A DNA stretch of 64,000 nucleotides, taken from Typhlomys cinereus (lineage: Eukaryota; Chordata; Mammalia; Rodentia; Platacanthomyidae). The notes under the pieces were generated by a model. It saw only the letters and a list, made by a program, of their open reading frames with translations. It was not told the origin of the DNA and ran no database searches. The stretch spans positions 1,132,638 to 1,196,637 of the forward strand of contig JALPQD010000224.1 of the NCBI GenBank assembly GCA_023101885.1, written 5' to 3'. Position 1 is the stretch's first letter, and the number at the start of each line of letters is the position of its first letter. A program made the position numbers and the translations under genes. Positions 1 to 12,300 of the stretch are shown here, piece by piece.

Positions 1-443
1 CGCACTCTCCTTCTCCAAAAAAGTTTCACCATGAGCCCAGCTGGGAATGTACCGTCCAACTGCAGCTCACTCTACAGGGTTGGGCCCAATTGGAATATAC
101 CGTCCAATTGCCCAAGCCCTATGGGGGAGTTCAGTTGGGAATATACCGTCCAACTGAGCCCAGCTGGGAATGTACCATCCAACTGCGGCTTTCCCCCTGC
201 TGCCCCCGGAGGGTCAGATCGTCATCTGTCCACCCCCCCTACGAGGTCTCGGACACGTCTGTCCACCTCTTGATGGGTACAGCCCCAATTTCGTCCCACC
301 TAGATGGCCTGGAAAAGAAACTGACACGAGAGACCACAGACACAATGCACGAGACACAGACAATATAGGAGCTCCACTTACCTCCAACCCTGGTCGTCGG
401 CTCCCCCGAGTTGGGTCAGGGGCATCCCGGACGAGCCCCCATA
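1..443 (-). mobile_element. ERV 5' leader, provirus truncated by window edge
   Basis: This is the untranslated leader of a minus-strand provirus whose body lies to the left of the window. The assignment rests on the adjacent LTR (444-1012) and an exact 18-nt tRNA-Pro primer-binding site between them. Within the leader, a unit around GGGAATGTACCGTCCAACTG recurs about four times (near 49, 90, 138 and 167) with small changes (AATATACC, CCATCC), so there is a short tandem repeat. No retroviral coding sequence is visible here. Open frames across this stretch have no recognisable similarity and I treat them as chance. Confidence 0.75.
424..441 (-). other. Primer-binding site, tRNA-Pro type
   Basis: The minus strand reads TGGGGGCTCGTCCGGGAT, the 18-nt primer-binding site for tRNA-Pro, two nucleotides after the LTR's terminal CA. 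This fixes the orientation of the element and marks 444-1012 as its 5' LTR. tRNA-Pro priming is common among class I (gammaretrovirus-like) ERVs, so the class is inferred from this site only. Confidence 0.9.
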
Positions 444-1012
444 TGTTGGAACCGAAGTTCCTTTTTGGGGCCCCTTACCCAGACCCCCGAAGGAGACACG
501 AGGACCACCGAGCTGCTGTAAGTACAAGAGGTAAGAATTTATTAAAAAAAGAAAAATCTAGCGCGCCAGGACCGCCTCTCTGCTCAAGCAAAAGAGAACG
601 GCCCCGACTGAATTTGGGGCAGGGTTTTTATATGAAAGCAACTGCATTGGAGCAATTACATGCAATAAAAATTCCATTACACACAGGGAGGTTGAGTCAC
701 AGCTCACAGATGCCCCAGCCGATAACCTCGCCCCAGGCGGTTCCCGGCACACCCAGGGGGAGAAGTTCAAGGAAATCCCAAAAGGTGATAAATGCAGGCA
801 TTCTCTAGTCAGCCCGCCTGCGGTGAGTTGACACAGCTGTAGAAGAGTTTGTTCAGCATAATGGGTGAGTTTAAAGAAGTCATTCTCTGGTCCGCTCACC
901 CGCGGTGAGTTGGCGCCTGCAGGAGAATTTGCGGCTGCTTTGCGGCTGGCGGAAGATTGGAGTTTCGTGCTGGTGGGAACTTGGGTTTTACAGCGGGAAC
1001 CTGAGTTCCACA
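444..1012 (-). repeat. 5' LTR of tRNA-Pro ERV
   Basis: A 569-bp LTR on the minus strand. Its plus-strand ends are TGTTGGAACC and GAGTTCCACA, an imperfect inverted repeat with TG...CA termini. A minus-strand AATAAA lies at 538-543 and a TATA-like ATATAAAA at about 625-633, giving a short R region and a U3 of about 380 bp. Inside U3 a segment of about 60 bp around GCGGTGAGTTG occurs twice (about 795-850 and 880-935), which looks like a duplicated enhancer block. The LTR abuts the AT-rich interior of another provirus at 1013, with no PPT there, so it appears to be inserted into that element. Confidence 0.8.
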
Positions 1013-2453
1013 GTTTTGATAGGCAGCAATAACTTATTTAGGCAATAAGTGTCAAGCCAACCAGATCTATTCTGGAGTTTAGTTTATATTTGTTCCAAAT
1101 ATAAATTTTATCTTAGTGTCTAATTTAAGAGAAACATAATTAGCCATTAAAGAGTAGATACAATTGGTGGTATAAATGTCAGCAAAAGTCAACAGAAAAT
1201 TGTACATTTTTAGGAACCAAAAGTAAAACATGTGGTGAGTACACAATAGTGAATTTTAAATTGAAAATAAAGTTCTTTAGCATATAGTGAGCAGCAGTTA
1301 ACTTTTAAAGTCCAGTTTGTGAAAGACTCTCACAGTCAGTTCAAACAGGGGTCAGAAATCCATCCTAGAAAGAAACATTTCTGGCTCCTTCAGGTCAGGA
1401 TCTGGCTCTTTGACTTGTTCTGTATCGATGTAACTCCTTTTTTCCTGTAGGCTGAGAGCTGTCATCTTGTCAGGGAGACTGTGTATGATTTTCCACTGGG
1501 CAGAATAAATGTTTGGGAATCTACAGGGGTGAGCCTGATGATGGAGAACACAAAGACATCTGGGACTCCAGGGAGCCCTGAGTTTGGTTAGGACAGGTGT
1601 AAGTCAAAGGCATTCTTCCTTTAATCATTATCTCTAATTTTTAATCTTTTCATAAACCAAACATCCCACAAATATTTATAACATACTTTAAAATTCTTTT
1701 AAGTAACCAAATCATAAACCTTCTGTACATAATTTAACCTTTCAATTAACAGGTCCCATCCCAGAAACCTTTTATCAAACCTTTTGTACATCTAAGTACT
1801 ATACATACTTTTATATATTTTTTTTTACTTGGTGGTTTCCTGCTATTTTTACATTAATTATCCATCAAGAAATGTCTTTTAAAGGAGATAACAGATAACA
1901 GACTTCATCTTTAAAAGAAATTAAGAGTTGAGTCTGATATGGCAATTTTATAGATAATGTACATTTATATATAATATATACTTTGAAATCTATATACTTT
2001 GAAATCTAAGACATTATATCTCTCAATTTATTCATTTACTTTAGCATTAAGTAACCATAAATTTTGTATCTTTAAAGTATATGGAACTTATAAACATAAA
2101 AGAAAACATTTGGTTTAAAGTAATCACCTTAAATCTTATTTTGAAATGAAAATGTGAAATAAATTGCAGTACTTTAATATCTTTTAGAGCCAAATTAGTT
2201 ATAAAAAACATCAGTAAAAGTTCTTTAAATTTTGTAAAGACTGAGACATTAAATATGGAATAAATAAGCAGCAGATGGTCACAAGAGAATACTTTTATGT
2301 CTCTGTTTAGATAAGCATTTTTTTCTGGCAATAGAAACATTTAGATATTATTATATCTTACCATAAGGAGAATGAAGAAACTTCATTGAATTTTTTGGAA
2401 GGCATTTGTATTACCAGGTTGGTATATTTGATGGGATAAAATTTTATTAAAAA

Positions 2454-2745
2454 GGGGCTGGAGAGGTGGTTCAGGAGTTAAGGCTCTGCCTTGCAGGTGG
2501 AAGGTCCTGAATTCAGATCCTAAATACCACATATAGACACCAGGCGGAAGCAGGGGCAGCCTGCATTTCTGGTCCTGGTAGAGCAGAGCCTGTGAATCCC
2601 AGGGCAGAGTAAACAAGGAGTAGGTGGAGAAGGTCCATGGTGGTTCCTGAATTTGCCCGTAGTTCTCCACACACACACACACATGCACACACACACGCAT
2701 ACACACATGCACAATTGAATAAATAATAAATAATAAAAAATTTTT
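2454..2745 (+). repeat. tRNA-derived SINE, copy 1
   Basis: It begins GGGGCTGGAGAGGTGGTTCA. The head carries an A-box-like TGGTTCAGGAG and a B-box-like region ending GAATTCAGATCC, so it derives from a tRNA-like pol III promoter. A body of about 170 bp follows, then an (AC)n tract (2669-2712) and an AATAAATAAT tail. AT-rich sequence similar to AAAATTTTATTAAAA flanks both ends as a probable target duplication. Two further copies lie at 3951-4245 and 36011-36332. It is longer than typical mouse B2 or ID elements. Confidence 0.85.
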
Positions 2746-3769
2746 AAAATTTATAAAAGAAGTCAAGAGAAATGAGGAAGTTTAATTGATCAGTAGTATA
2801 GTGGCTTTGCTATTTTGAGAACATAGGGAAAATCTTTTAAGAACACAATGACATTTTCATTTGTATTACTGTTAAAAATCAAAATCAAGTGAGAAAACTT
2901 ACAATCTATCAGAAAAACAGTTGTGATCAATTCAAAATGTAAATGGTTAAGGCCTTAGATATTATTAAAATTATTTGTTCTTATTTTAAGTTTGCATACA
3001 TGTATTTAAAAATGGCATGCCAAAATTTTAATATTAGCATGCAACATGAATAAAAAAGATAGAAGTGGCCATAGATTTTTTAAGTTGAAACACAAAACTC
3101 ACAGCATATAAACACTGAACATATAAAAATACAAACACATTAATAACATATAATTCACTGACAACAGCCTTAAAACTATTTAAAAACATCATCAAAAGCA
3201 GATCAACATTTATGAAAGCCTTATCATTGAAAACAAAATCTCATATTAGTTAAGTACAGCAGTTTAGTTTACTTATGAAAAACATTGAAAACCGTTTAAA
3301 CTTTAAAATTTAATTCCAAAAAATTATTATTTAAGAAACTTTATATTTAATAGATGAATATATTTGTCAACCTTTTTCTTTTTCTGAAAATTTGTTAGCA
3401 TTTCCTAAAGTGTCATTTGCATTTTTAAAGGCAAAATATTTATATAATTGTTTTGCAACGTGAGAATCACTTGCTACAGCCTAAAAAAGCAGCAGTTTTG
3501 CAAGTTTTTTATGGATTTCAAAGACATTTTATTAATTTTAGGATATTAGGTTTTTATATTAATTTTTTGGTTTTTCTTATAATTTAAAAATATTAGGAAG
3601 AGTATGTTTTTGTCCTCTTATTTTTATTTTTTATTTAATTTTTTAAATCCATATGAAACCAAATTCTGGGATTTACACTTCCTTCAATAAAAGAAAGATG
3701 TAAATTTACAACTTAATCTAGAAAGCCAACCACTGGTTTTTCACTGCTTCTAATCTTTTTGGTTTAAAC

Positions 3770-3940
3770 ATTTTGGCTTCTGTGTGATGGTTCTGTATGC
3801 CCTAATTTTAACCGTTCTTGTACCAATTGTTCTATAGCCTGTATTTTTTTCATTGATAGAGGCCATTATTCAATCCATACAGGCTCTTTTGATTTCCATT
3901 GTATCTTATCATCATAATAAGTAACAGCGGCCCCAATTAA
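3770..3940 (-). pseudogene. Retroviral pro/pol-like fragment of ERV A
   Basis: Translated on the minus strand, this stretch resembles the start of a class II retroviral reverse transcriptase, with a PVWIE segment followed by a helix-like EQLVQERLKLGH segment. It is interrupted by a stop codon just after PVWIE. The SINE at 3951-4245 splits it from more upstream pol or pro sequence. It is short and broken. The position, 5' to 3' after the gag-like part of provirus A, fits. Confidence 0.5.
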
Positions 3941-3950
3941 AATTTTTTTT

Positions 3951-4245
3951 TATTATTATTATTATTTATTCAACTGTGTGCATATGTGTGTGTATGTGTG
4001 CGCGCGCGTGTCTGTGTGTGTGTGTGTGTGTCTGTGTATGTGTAGAACCACGGACGAATTCGCGAATCACCATGGACGCCTCCACCTCCTTCTGCCCCGG
4101 GATTCACAGGCTCCGCCCTACCAGGACCAGAAGCTCAGGCCGCCCCCGCTTCCGCCTGGCGTCTATACGTGGGATCTGGGATCCGAACTCGGGACCTTCC
4201 ATCTGCAAGGCGGAGGCTTAACCCCTGAGCCACCTCTCCAGCCCC
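3951..4245 (-). repeat. tRNA-derived SINE, copy 2
   Basis: This is a minus-strand copy of the same SINE, with its head at 4245 (plus strand ...CTCCAGCCCC) and its tail of TTA repeats at 3951-3970. A (TG)n tract lies at 3975-4043. The A box (TGGCTCAGGGG) and B-box-like AGTTCGGATCC are well preserved. The target duplication CAATTAAAA-TTTTT is visible at 3934-3947 and 4246-4260. It is inserted in the pol-like region of ERV A. Confidence 0.88.
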
Positions 4246-4639
4246 CAATTAAAAATTTTTGTTTTGATGCTACAGGATCAGGAACTACCACAGCCATTTC
4301 CACTGAGGATAAAACACCTCTTTCCCATAACAGAAAGGAAGAGAGATACTGACATAAGGCAAAAACCTTTTTGATTTAATATCACCTGCCCATTTTAACA
4401 TTTGTACTCCCTGCATATAGGCTGGTGAGGCATCTATACATACTTTGATGTAATCTCTCATAGACTTGTTTTCTAACTGATCTTAATAAAGCCTGGCAAA
4501 TTGTATTTGTATTCTCAAAGGCCAATTCCTTTATAACTATTTCTGTAGATTTGGCTCCTATATGAGATCATCACTTTCCATACTTCTAGCCTGTTGTACT
4601 GCTCCAAGAATGCATACTTCTGTGGGAGGCTTCCTAGAA

Positions 4640-5290
4640 CTCTCAAGGGGAAGTGGCATTGAAGCCTTTAGAAACACCCCATCATCCTCACTATGGTGAG
4701 GTGCTGCTTCTTACTCTAAATCAGTCTCTTCAGAGGGAGACAGCACATTACTGTCTGTTTCTTTCCCTAAACCAGTCTCCTCAGAGGGAAACAGCATTTC
4801 ATCTTTTGGTTCCTTATCTAAATCTCCTCAGAAGGAGAGAGGATATCATCATCTGCTTCCTCTTCTAAACTTACTTTAATGACACATTAAGGCTAAATTA
4901 AGCCTTCATAATTTTGATCTTTATTTTCCTTGGATTCAGAGGAGTCTTCTCCCCTAACTTAATTTTCTGTGCTAGCTTTACTATTTCTTGACTAGGACCT
5001 AAAGAATCTATCATTAAACTTCATAAAGAAAATGTAACAATTGGGAGCTTTTCTGGTCCCTGAACATGATAATAGTTTTTTATCTTTTCCTATCTGCTTC
5101 CAAGTTTCTAGATCCAAGGTTCCTTCCTCTGGAAACCATGGATAACATTCTTGTACAAAGTGAAAAAAGTTTCTTAACTGCTTGGAGAGACATGAACACC
5201 TCATGCATTTATTATTTGCTTAGTTACACCAATAAAGAGTCTTCTTTCTTTAGACTCAGTATGGTCCATGTTTCTTACCTGTCTTCTTCA
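4640..5290 (-). pseudogene. Decayed class II retroviral gag (matrix and following region)
   Basis: The minus-strand frame from 5204 to 4992 contains a matrix-like segment (FFHFVQECYPWFPEEGTLDL, then ETWKQIGKDKK) typical of the matrix domain of betaretrovirus/IAP-like Gag. Downstream, at about 4700-4850, a unit of about 50 bp recurs three times and encodes an acidic SEETDL-like motif, consistent with a variable Gag linker. Frames are broken and no full capsid is recognisable. It sits next to the leader and 5' LTR of ERV A, as expected for gag. Confidence 0.6.
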
Positions 5291-5467
5291 TTTGTTTCCA
5301 CCCTCTTCTGAGGGGTCTTCTGTACCCTGATGAAATCCTATCCTTACCCATCTTCTTAACTCAACTCCATTTGGTCCGAGGGGTCTTCTGCACCCTGACA
5401 GGATCCTATCTTGCCTGAAAGACTTAAATAGAAAAAAGAAAAAAGGAAAGACTTATCTAGTCAAGTG

Positions 5468-5485
5468 TACCAGGTTTGGAAGCCA
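5468..5485 (-). other. Degenerate primer-binding site of ERV A
   Basis: The minus strand reads TGGCTTCCAAACCTGGTA, two nucleotides after the LTR end. Its position is right for a primer-binding site. By eye it shares about two-thirds of positions with a tRNA-Phe-type site, so tRNA-Phe is a guess. Confidence 0.45.
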
Positions 5486-5487
5486 GA

Positions 5488-6242
5488 TGTTGCAGTCCAA
5501 GCTGCATCCTTGAATCCAAGGCTCCCCTGTATAAGGTGGGCAAAGCTTTGACAAATGGAGGACAGACATACAGCTCTTTGGGTTGAGTGAATCTGAACTG
5601 TTTATTGAAAATTTTAGCAGACTTTATATACTTTAGAAAATCCAGAGTAAAGGCCAGGGGATGTGTCACAACGCCCATAGGGAAAACATTAAAGAAAATC
5701 AGGACCAAATTCTTTACAGGATTATGTAAAACATATTTATCCTGGGTAACAAAGGAAGAGCAGAGGTGATATACATTTTCTGTGTTGGAACAGACATGAT
5801 ATCTCCAATAGAGTTTAAGCAGGTATGACACTCAGTTGCTAAAAGCAAAGTTACAATGAATGTTTCAAAGTAGATTTTCCTTGATTGATGTATAAACATC
5901 AAATGTGTGGGGGAAGACTGTCAACTAGCTAGTTAAAGTCCAGAGGGAGGAATCCTCCTGCCAGAGGCAAAACTTAATTGACACAGGGAGAGCCCCTAGC
6001 ACCAATCAATTTCCCATTAAGATGTTAATGTGTCACTTCCCAGCCAACAGGCTGTAGGTCAGAATCAGACAGAAACACTAAGGCAGGTAGTAACACTAAA
6101 GCCTGACTATCCCCTTATTTTCCTTATTTGTATTATTTATATCAACTAATGTCATGTCCTTTATCCAGATATTGTTTCCTTGAAAAAATATTCTGTCATG
6201 CTAGACCTTTTCAAAACAGCATGGTTGGATAAGAACAAAGCA
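5488..6242 (-). repeat. 5' LTR of ERV A, in left satellite arm
   Basis: A 755-bp LTR on the minus strand, with minus-strand AATAAA at 5601-5606 and TATA-like TATATAAAG at about 5622-5631. It ends at 6242, where the satellite begins with CTAACC (6243-6248), the complement of the GGTTAG duplicated around the related solo LTR at 34677-35500. The two LTRs align along their whole length in opposite orientation. No target duplication can be checked on the provirus's far side because its 3' end is missing. Confidence 0.82.
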
Positions 6243-8954
6243 CTAACCTCAAAAATCATAGCATCAGTGACACCAAAGACATCCTGCCTAGCCTTGCTAT
6301 GACACCATAGCCTCATTACTGATATCTCAGGCCCATGGTCACAGGACAGCCTCAATAGTGACACCACAGACTCGCTGTGGCATGACAGCCTCACCAGTAA
6401 CATCCCAGCCTCACTGTGACATCTTAGCCTCATCACTGAAATCAGCCTCACTTTTGACATCACAGCCTAACCACTGAAATCAGCTGAACTGTAATGTCAT
6501 AGTCTATCACCACTGATATCATAACCTCATTGTGATATCACAACCTCATGTTAACATCACCGCCTCACAGTGACATCACAGCCTCTCTGACATCGCAGCC
6601 TCCGTGTGACTGCACAGCCTCACCACTGATGTCCTAACCTCATTGTGAAATCCAAGCATTACCCCTGATATCACAGCCTCACTGACATCTCATAGAATCA
6701 GCCCTGACATCAGAGCCTTACTGCAACATCATATCCTCACAGTGACCTCAGAATCTATCCACTGACACCACAGCCTCACGTGTTACATCATAGACTCACT
6801 GTTATATCTGTCTTGCCACTGACATCACAGCCTCACTGTGACATCACAGCTTCCAGAGTGATGTCACATCACAGTGACATGACTGCCCACAGTGACATAC
6901 AACCTTCACAGTGACATCACAACCTCAGTGTGACATCACCCTCTTGCAGTGACAGCACAGCCTCACCTGTGAAATCAGCATCACTACCTTGACATCATAG
7001 CCTCACATGTGTCACTGTCATGTAATAGTTTTACCACTGATGACATAGCCTCACCAGTGACATCATAGACTTTTTATGACATATTACTCACCACTGACAT
7101 TCCAGCCTTATTGTGACATCACACTTTCGCCACGATATCACAGCCTCATTGTACCATCACCCTCATCACTAACATCACAGCCTCACAGTGCCAACAAGAC
7201 CTCTCCAGTGACATCACAACAACACTGTGTCATCAGAACCTCAATGTGACATCATAGCCAAACTGTGTCCTCACAGCCTCACAGTGATATTACAACCTGA
7301 CAGTGCCATCACTGTCTCACTTTGACATCACAAACTCACTGTGACATCAGCCTTGCCACTGACATAATAGCCTCATGGGGATATCACATACAAACCTCTA
7401 CATAGTGTCACTATTACAACACAGTCTAAATGTGACATCACAGCATCACCACTGACATTATAGCCTCACTGTGACATCAGCCTTGCCTCTGAAATAACAG
7501 TCTTATTGTGAGCTCACATCCTCAACCATGACATCACCATCTCCCTGTAACATCACAGGCTCACTATGTCACCACACCACACAGTGACATCAAAGTCTCA
7601 TGGTCACCTCATAGCCTCACTAGTGACATTCCAGCCTCAGTGTAACATCATACCCTCATTACTCACACCAGCCTCATACTGATATCACAGCCTAACCACT
7701 GAAATCACACTCTGTGATATCATAGGCTCACTCCCCTAACATCTCAGCCTCACTGTGATATCACATCATCACTGGAGACAACACAGCCTCACTGTGACAT
7801 CACAGCCTCACCTCTGAGGTTATAGCCTTACTGTGTCATCACAGCCTCACTATGACATCACAAGCTGACCCCTGAAACCATTGCCCTAATGTCACATCCC
7901 AACATCAACTCTGATATTACAGCTTCACTGTTTCATCATAGCCTCACTATGACATCACAGGCTCATCTCTGAATTCATAGCCTAATGCGACCTCACACCC
8001 TCATCACTGACATACTGACATCTTATCTAGCTTCACTATGACAACACAGCCTCATCACTGACCTCACAAGCTCACTGAAACATGACAGCCTCTCTGTGAT
8101 CCCATGGTGTCACTACTGACATCACAATCTCACTGTTACATCATAAATTTCCCAGTGATATCACAGCCTCATTGTCACATGACAGCCATAACTTGCCATC
8201 AAAGCATCGCTGTGACATAAAGCTTCACCTATGACATCATAGCCTCACTGTGACATCACAGCTTCAGTTTACACAATAAACTCACTGTGACATTAGAGCT
8301 TCACCAATTACAATACAGCCTCACCAATTACATAGACTCCCTGTGAATGCACAGTCACTGCTGACATCGCAACCTCACTGTGACATCACAAACTCATTGA
8401 GACATCAGCCTTGGCATGGGCATTACATACTCAAGGTGACATCACAGCCTCCATCATAACCTCACCAACTGCCTGTGACATCACAGTCTTATGGTGAAAC
8501 CACAGTCACATGGTAACATCAAAGCTTCATGGTGAAATCATAGCTTCACAAATGATATGCTAGCCTCACTGTGACATCATACGCTCATCAGTCACATCAG
8601 CATCATTGTAATATCACAGCCTAACCACTGAAATCACATCCTGACAGTGATGTCATAGTCTCACGCCACTGATATCACATCCTCACTGTGATATCAAGGC
8701 ATCACTGCTAACAACACAGTCTCACTGTGATCTCACAACCTCACCTCTGAGGTTATAGCCTCACTGTGACATGACAGCCTCACTATGACATCAGAGGCTC
8801 ACCTCTGAAATCATTGCCCAACTGAGATATCACAGCATCAACTCTGAAGTTACAGCCTCACTGATTCATCACAGCCTCACTATGACATCACAGACTTACC
8901 TCTGAAATCATATCTTCAATGCGACATCACACCCTCATAACTGACATCCTACAC
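6243..8954 (+). repeat. 19-bp satellite, left arm, part 1
   Basis: Degenerate tandem array with consensus monomer CCTCACTGTGACATCACAG and a frequent 20-bp variant with CCACTGACATCATAG. Individual monomers differ by several substitutions and small indels, so this is an old array. A diagnostic module lies at about 8120-8370: TTTCCCAGTGA, then CCATCAAAGCATC, GACATAAAGCTTCACC, ACACAATAAACTCAC, and TAGACTCCCTGTGAATGC. It recurs in the same order elsewhere in both arms. The array ends at the CTACAC target site of provirus B. It has no coding potential; open frames merely translate the repeat. Confidence 0.93.
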
Positions 8955-9367
8955 TGTCAGATTCCACAACAAGGGATGTGTACGGAACTACATAGGGCAG
9001 GCTCTGGGGCTGAGTGGGATGATGAGTGTGGACAGCCCAGACCCTCCTCACCACTAGGGAGAGACACACCAGGCCTGGAGATCTGTCAAAGCAGGATTTC
9101 ATTTACCGGGGGTAACAAAACAGCTTATATGGACAAAGGACCACAGGGCAGGAAACCGCAGCCAATTGTGTCAAAAGTCAACACAAACTCCAGACTGTAG
9201 AAGTCAGGCTGGATGTAACTCAGTACAGAAGGCAGGTCAATATCTGAAAGCTAATTTGGGCTCTTTGTAATGTGATCAGTGTTATGCCCAGGACACTAGC
9301 TCTCAGGGCCATCTTTAGTCCCATGTGCTGGCCAATGCCCTGGGGTAAATCCTGGGTGGGTTCAACA
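8955..9367 (-). repeat. 3' LTR of provirus B
   Basis: The left LTR of a minus-strand provirus, 413 bp, aligning with 16740-17148 in the same orientation. It is preceded by CTACAC (8949-8954), matching CTACAT after the right LTR, a 6-bp target duplication with one difference. A minus-strand TATA-like CATATAAG lies at about 9102-9110. The polyadenylation signal is degenerate here (GGTAAA) but intact in the other LTR. The polypurine tract lies directly at its inner edge. Confidence 0.88.
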
Positions 9368-9380
9368 TCTCCCCCTTTTT
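9368..9380 (-). other. Polypurine tract of provirus B
   Basis: The minus strand reads AAAAAGGGGGAGA immediately upstream of the 3' LTR, which begins TGTTGAACCC. It defines the LTR boundary and the provirus orientation. Confidence 0.85.
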
Positions 9381-12300
9381 GTTTTAGTAGAGACTATATT
9401 TTACAATTAACTATATGTATGGCCAATGACCCATAAGTCTCAGCATGAGCTTTCGCTTTGTCCTGTTCTGGTTGGTCTTCTTAGTCAGGCAGGTGGGCAT
9501 CAGCACCAGGCATGGCAGCAGGTAGCTTGGGGAAGTTGCATGTGGCTCACACAGACAGTACAGGACTGCCTGGTCCGTTACTAGACCAAGGCCTCACAAG
9601 CCTCTAAGCTTGAATCACGTCTCTGGGGAGGGGCATGGCATGGATGTTCAAGGGCCATAAACATCTGTAGCGTGGTCTTGTGGATGGAGTGCTGCTAAGA
9701 GATGTGCTGAGAAAACACTTAAGTGATATAATTATTAAAGGAACAATTTTTCTAGATGTTAGGTCAAACCCAGATTGACTTCACCTTGGTTTAGACAAGG
9801 TATTAATCAGGCCATCTTGAGTTAGGTCAGGCCTTTAAAGATTATGGTTAGCATCTTCCTAGAGCACAACATGGATAGTTTCCTGACAGAAGGTTAGGTG
9901 AATAGGCTTGGAATCTCAATTCAAGTTGTCCTTCTTGAAAATTTAAAATTTAAAACGTTGATAGTAAATAATGCCAACCCTAGCTGTTGTTGTGGGCTTA
10001 CTGCCTCTTTTTGTTTTAGTAGTTGGGCCTTTAATTTAATTGGATATGGGGTTATCTAGCAGAGGGGGATGTCTTTTTTGGAATTTTAAAGACATTCAAA
10101 GACCTTGAGAGACCCAGCATGGCTGTTCTAAACCTGCCTACCTTACCCCTTAACCTATTTGACGACCCAAGCTGCTCAAGGGATGAGGGGCGATGACCAT
10201 TCTTTGACTACTTCTTGAGAAGGAATGATGAAAGTGAAAACAGCCTTGTGTCCTCATCTAATAAATTCCAAGATAGTCTAGAAGTCTTCGACACATGGCT
10301 TTATTACTTTAAGGTTCCTTTAAAAGAGACAAAACATAGGTTAAACTTTTAAGATCTACACAAGAATTAAACCACTGCAACTGGGAAGGCACATGGGATA
10401 AGCCAAATAAGCTCAGTAATCTTATTGTGGGTACAGGCAAGAGTCAATAAAGAAAACCTGTTACCTCATCTGGAGTAGTTATTGTCTTTGGTGTAAAACC
10501 AAGAACTAATCTACATTTTGAAGACCTTTTCTTCTGGCAGCTGTGAATCTCTATGATCACATCTTAAAACCTGTTTGAAACCATGTGAATTGCCTATTTT
10601 GTTTTATTAAACGAGGGAATGTCTAAAAGCAACATCATTAAGCATATAAGGAATCTCAGTAGTTATTTTGTGAGTGACTGATGAACCTGTCATTTTCTTG
10701 ATCATTAACATTTTAGTAAAATCAAAGATTGATAAAAGCCTAGGAAGAAAGTTGAGCACTGGAATTTTATGCTCTCTAGTCTAGAAACAAAGAGGCTTCC
10801 CATTAGCATGTAAAAACCGAGGTTCTCATGAGATGCTCAACCTGGTATTTTGGGCCTTCTTTCTCTGGATATCAGAGGCAAACTCCTTTTTCCCATCGGA
10901 GGGAAGTTAAGAGCTTCAGGCCATATTGTTGGTCCCCACCAGAGGGCTTGACCCCTGGGCCCTGGGATTCCCATAGTTGGGACATAGGCCACATGAAAGC
11001 TTCCTTTCTCAAAGCAACCAGTCTGGTCATATTCAAAGCTTCTTTTTTATCTCTCCTCTGTCAGAAGGGGTTCTGGGTTGTCTGCTTGGGCGTGCCTATT
11101 GGTTTTCTATCTATCTCTTTAGGCAAATGTCAAGTTTTGATTTCTTTGTTTTGTGGCTCTTTCTCTTATCTTTCCTTTCTCCACATTAAGTCTTAGATCA
11201 CTTGTCCTATTTTAAAGTCCTTAAAATGGTCTAATCACAGGATTTTACCTCCAAGACAGAAATGAAAGTTTTTCTGAGGGTGGAATACTTAATCTCAGTG
11301 CTCTAACCTCTCTTTTGCAGATGAGAATGTTATTCCCCAGATGGGGCCCTATTTTTTTTTTTCTAATAGATGAGGAGTTTTCTAGATGGGAGTTTGGCTG
11401 GTGTGGAAGCTAGATGAAATTTCTGTTCCACCATAGTCTCTCGGGGGCATTTTTATTACAAGATAAAGCTTTTCCTGAGCTACTAGCTGATATTTTTGGT
11501 ACAGATCTCTAGTCTCTTAACTTTCTGTCATTTGTTTGTCATTATTTGTCTAGTTGGATGGTATTATAACTTAAAGATTTTGCTGGGGTAATCTCTTGTC
11601 TAAGAGGTTAACAAGGCATGTTTGAGAACATACTACAAGTTGACTCCCTTTCAGGTTGGCAGGACTAAGCATTTGTATTTTTTAGTTAGTCCCTGGACAC
11701 AGGAAGGAGAAATCTCTCCTTTGGCTTCAGTTTAGTGGACCTGGACTTGGGGAAAGGACATATGATTCATCAGAGTTTTGCTAAGCACTATATAAACCCA
11801 GCGACTAGATTTTAATCTGAACCCACTCTAGATTGTATGTTATTACCATGGAAATGCAGAATTGGCCCAACTGAAGCCATGCCATTGTGGGGAGCACAGG
11901 TGTAATAGGTTTCCCACCTCAGGCCAACATTCATTCACACATTCACACAGAGTTTAAAACATTCCTCCCAAATTTTAAAGGTCCCTTTTCCTCTCCTTCA
12001 GGGAAAGCCTGTTTACTTTTACCATGAGATCCAAGATTTGGGCAGCGCCTGGGCTTTTCCTGAGCAGAGGCCTGCTTGGGCCGCTGCAGACCCTAGTCTC
12101 AGACCTCCCCTAGGACCAGAAGAGTGATAGGCACACTCTGCTCGTGGCCCCTCCAATGAGTTTCCCATCACCCTTGAGAAGTTGGGATTCTATGAGTAAC
12201 CAAATTCCTGCTTAATCAAAACAGTCAATTGAAATACATTTGAATACGTGAAGCTTAATTCTTAATCTCTAATTTCTGAGGCTCAATATTTTTTTCTATA

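Larger units (their letters stand above)
1013..5487 (-). mobile_element. Class II ERV A, decayed internal region
   Basis: This is the minus-strand interior of a decayed provirus whose 5' LTR is 5488-6242. Read right to left it has a gag-like part (about 4640-5290), a pro/pol-like piece (about 3770-3940), then AT-rich sequence with no coding content (1013-3700). The AT-rich part is collinear with provirus B: compare 1620-1900 with 12330-12600, 2360-2400 with 12710-12760, and 3070-3120 with 15750-15800. Two SINEs interrupt it (2454-2745 and 3951-4245). The left part is cut off by the tRNA-Pro ERV, so no 3' LTR is visible. Class II assignment rests on the gag and pol-like pieces and the 6-bp target site. 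Confidence 0.65.

Noticed and set aside
170..808. 212-codon open frame at the left edge
   Set aside because: It crosses primer-binding site, R and U3 of an LTR in antisense and has no recognisable protein similarity.
2454..2540. Possible tRNA gene (A and B boxes)
   Set aside because: It is the head of a SINE that recurs with target duplications; the cloverleaf is not maintained.
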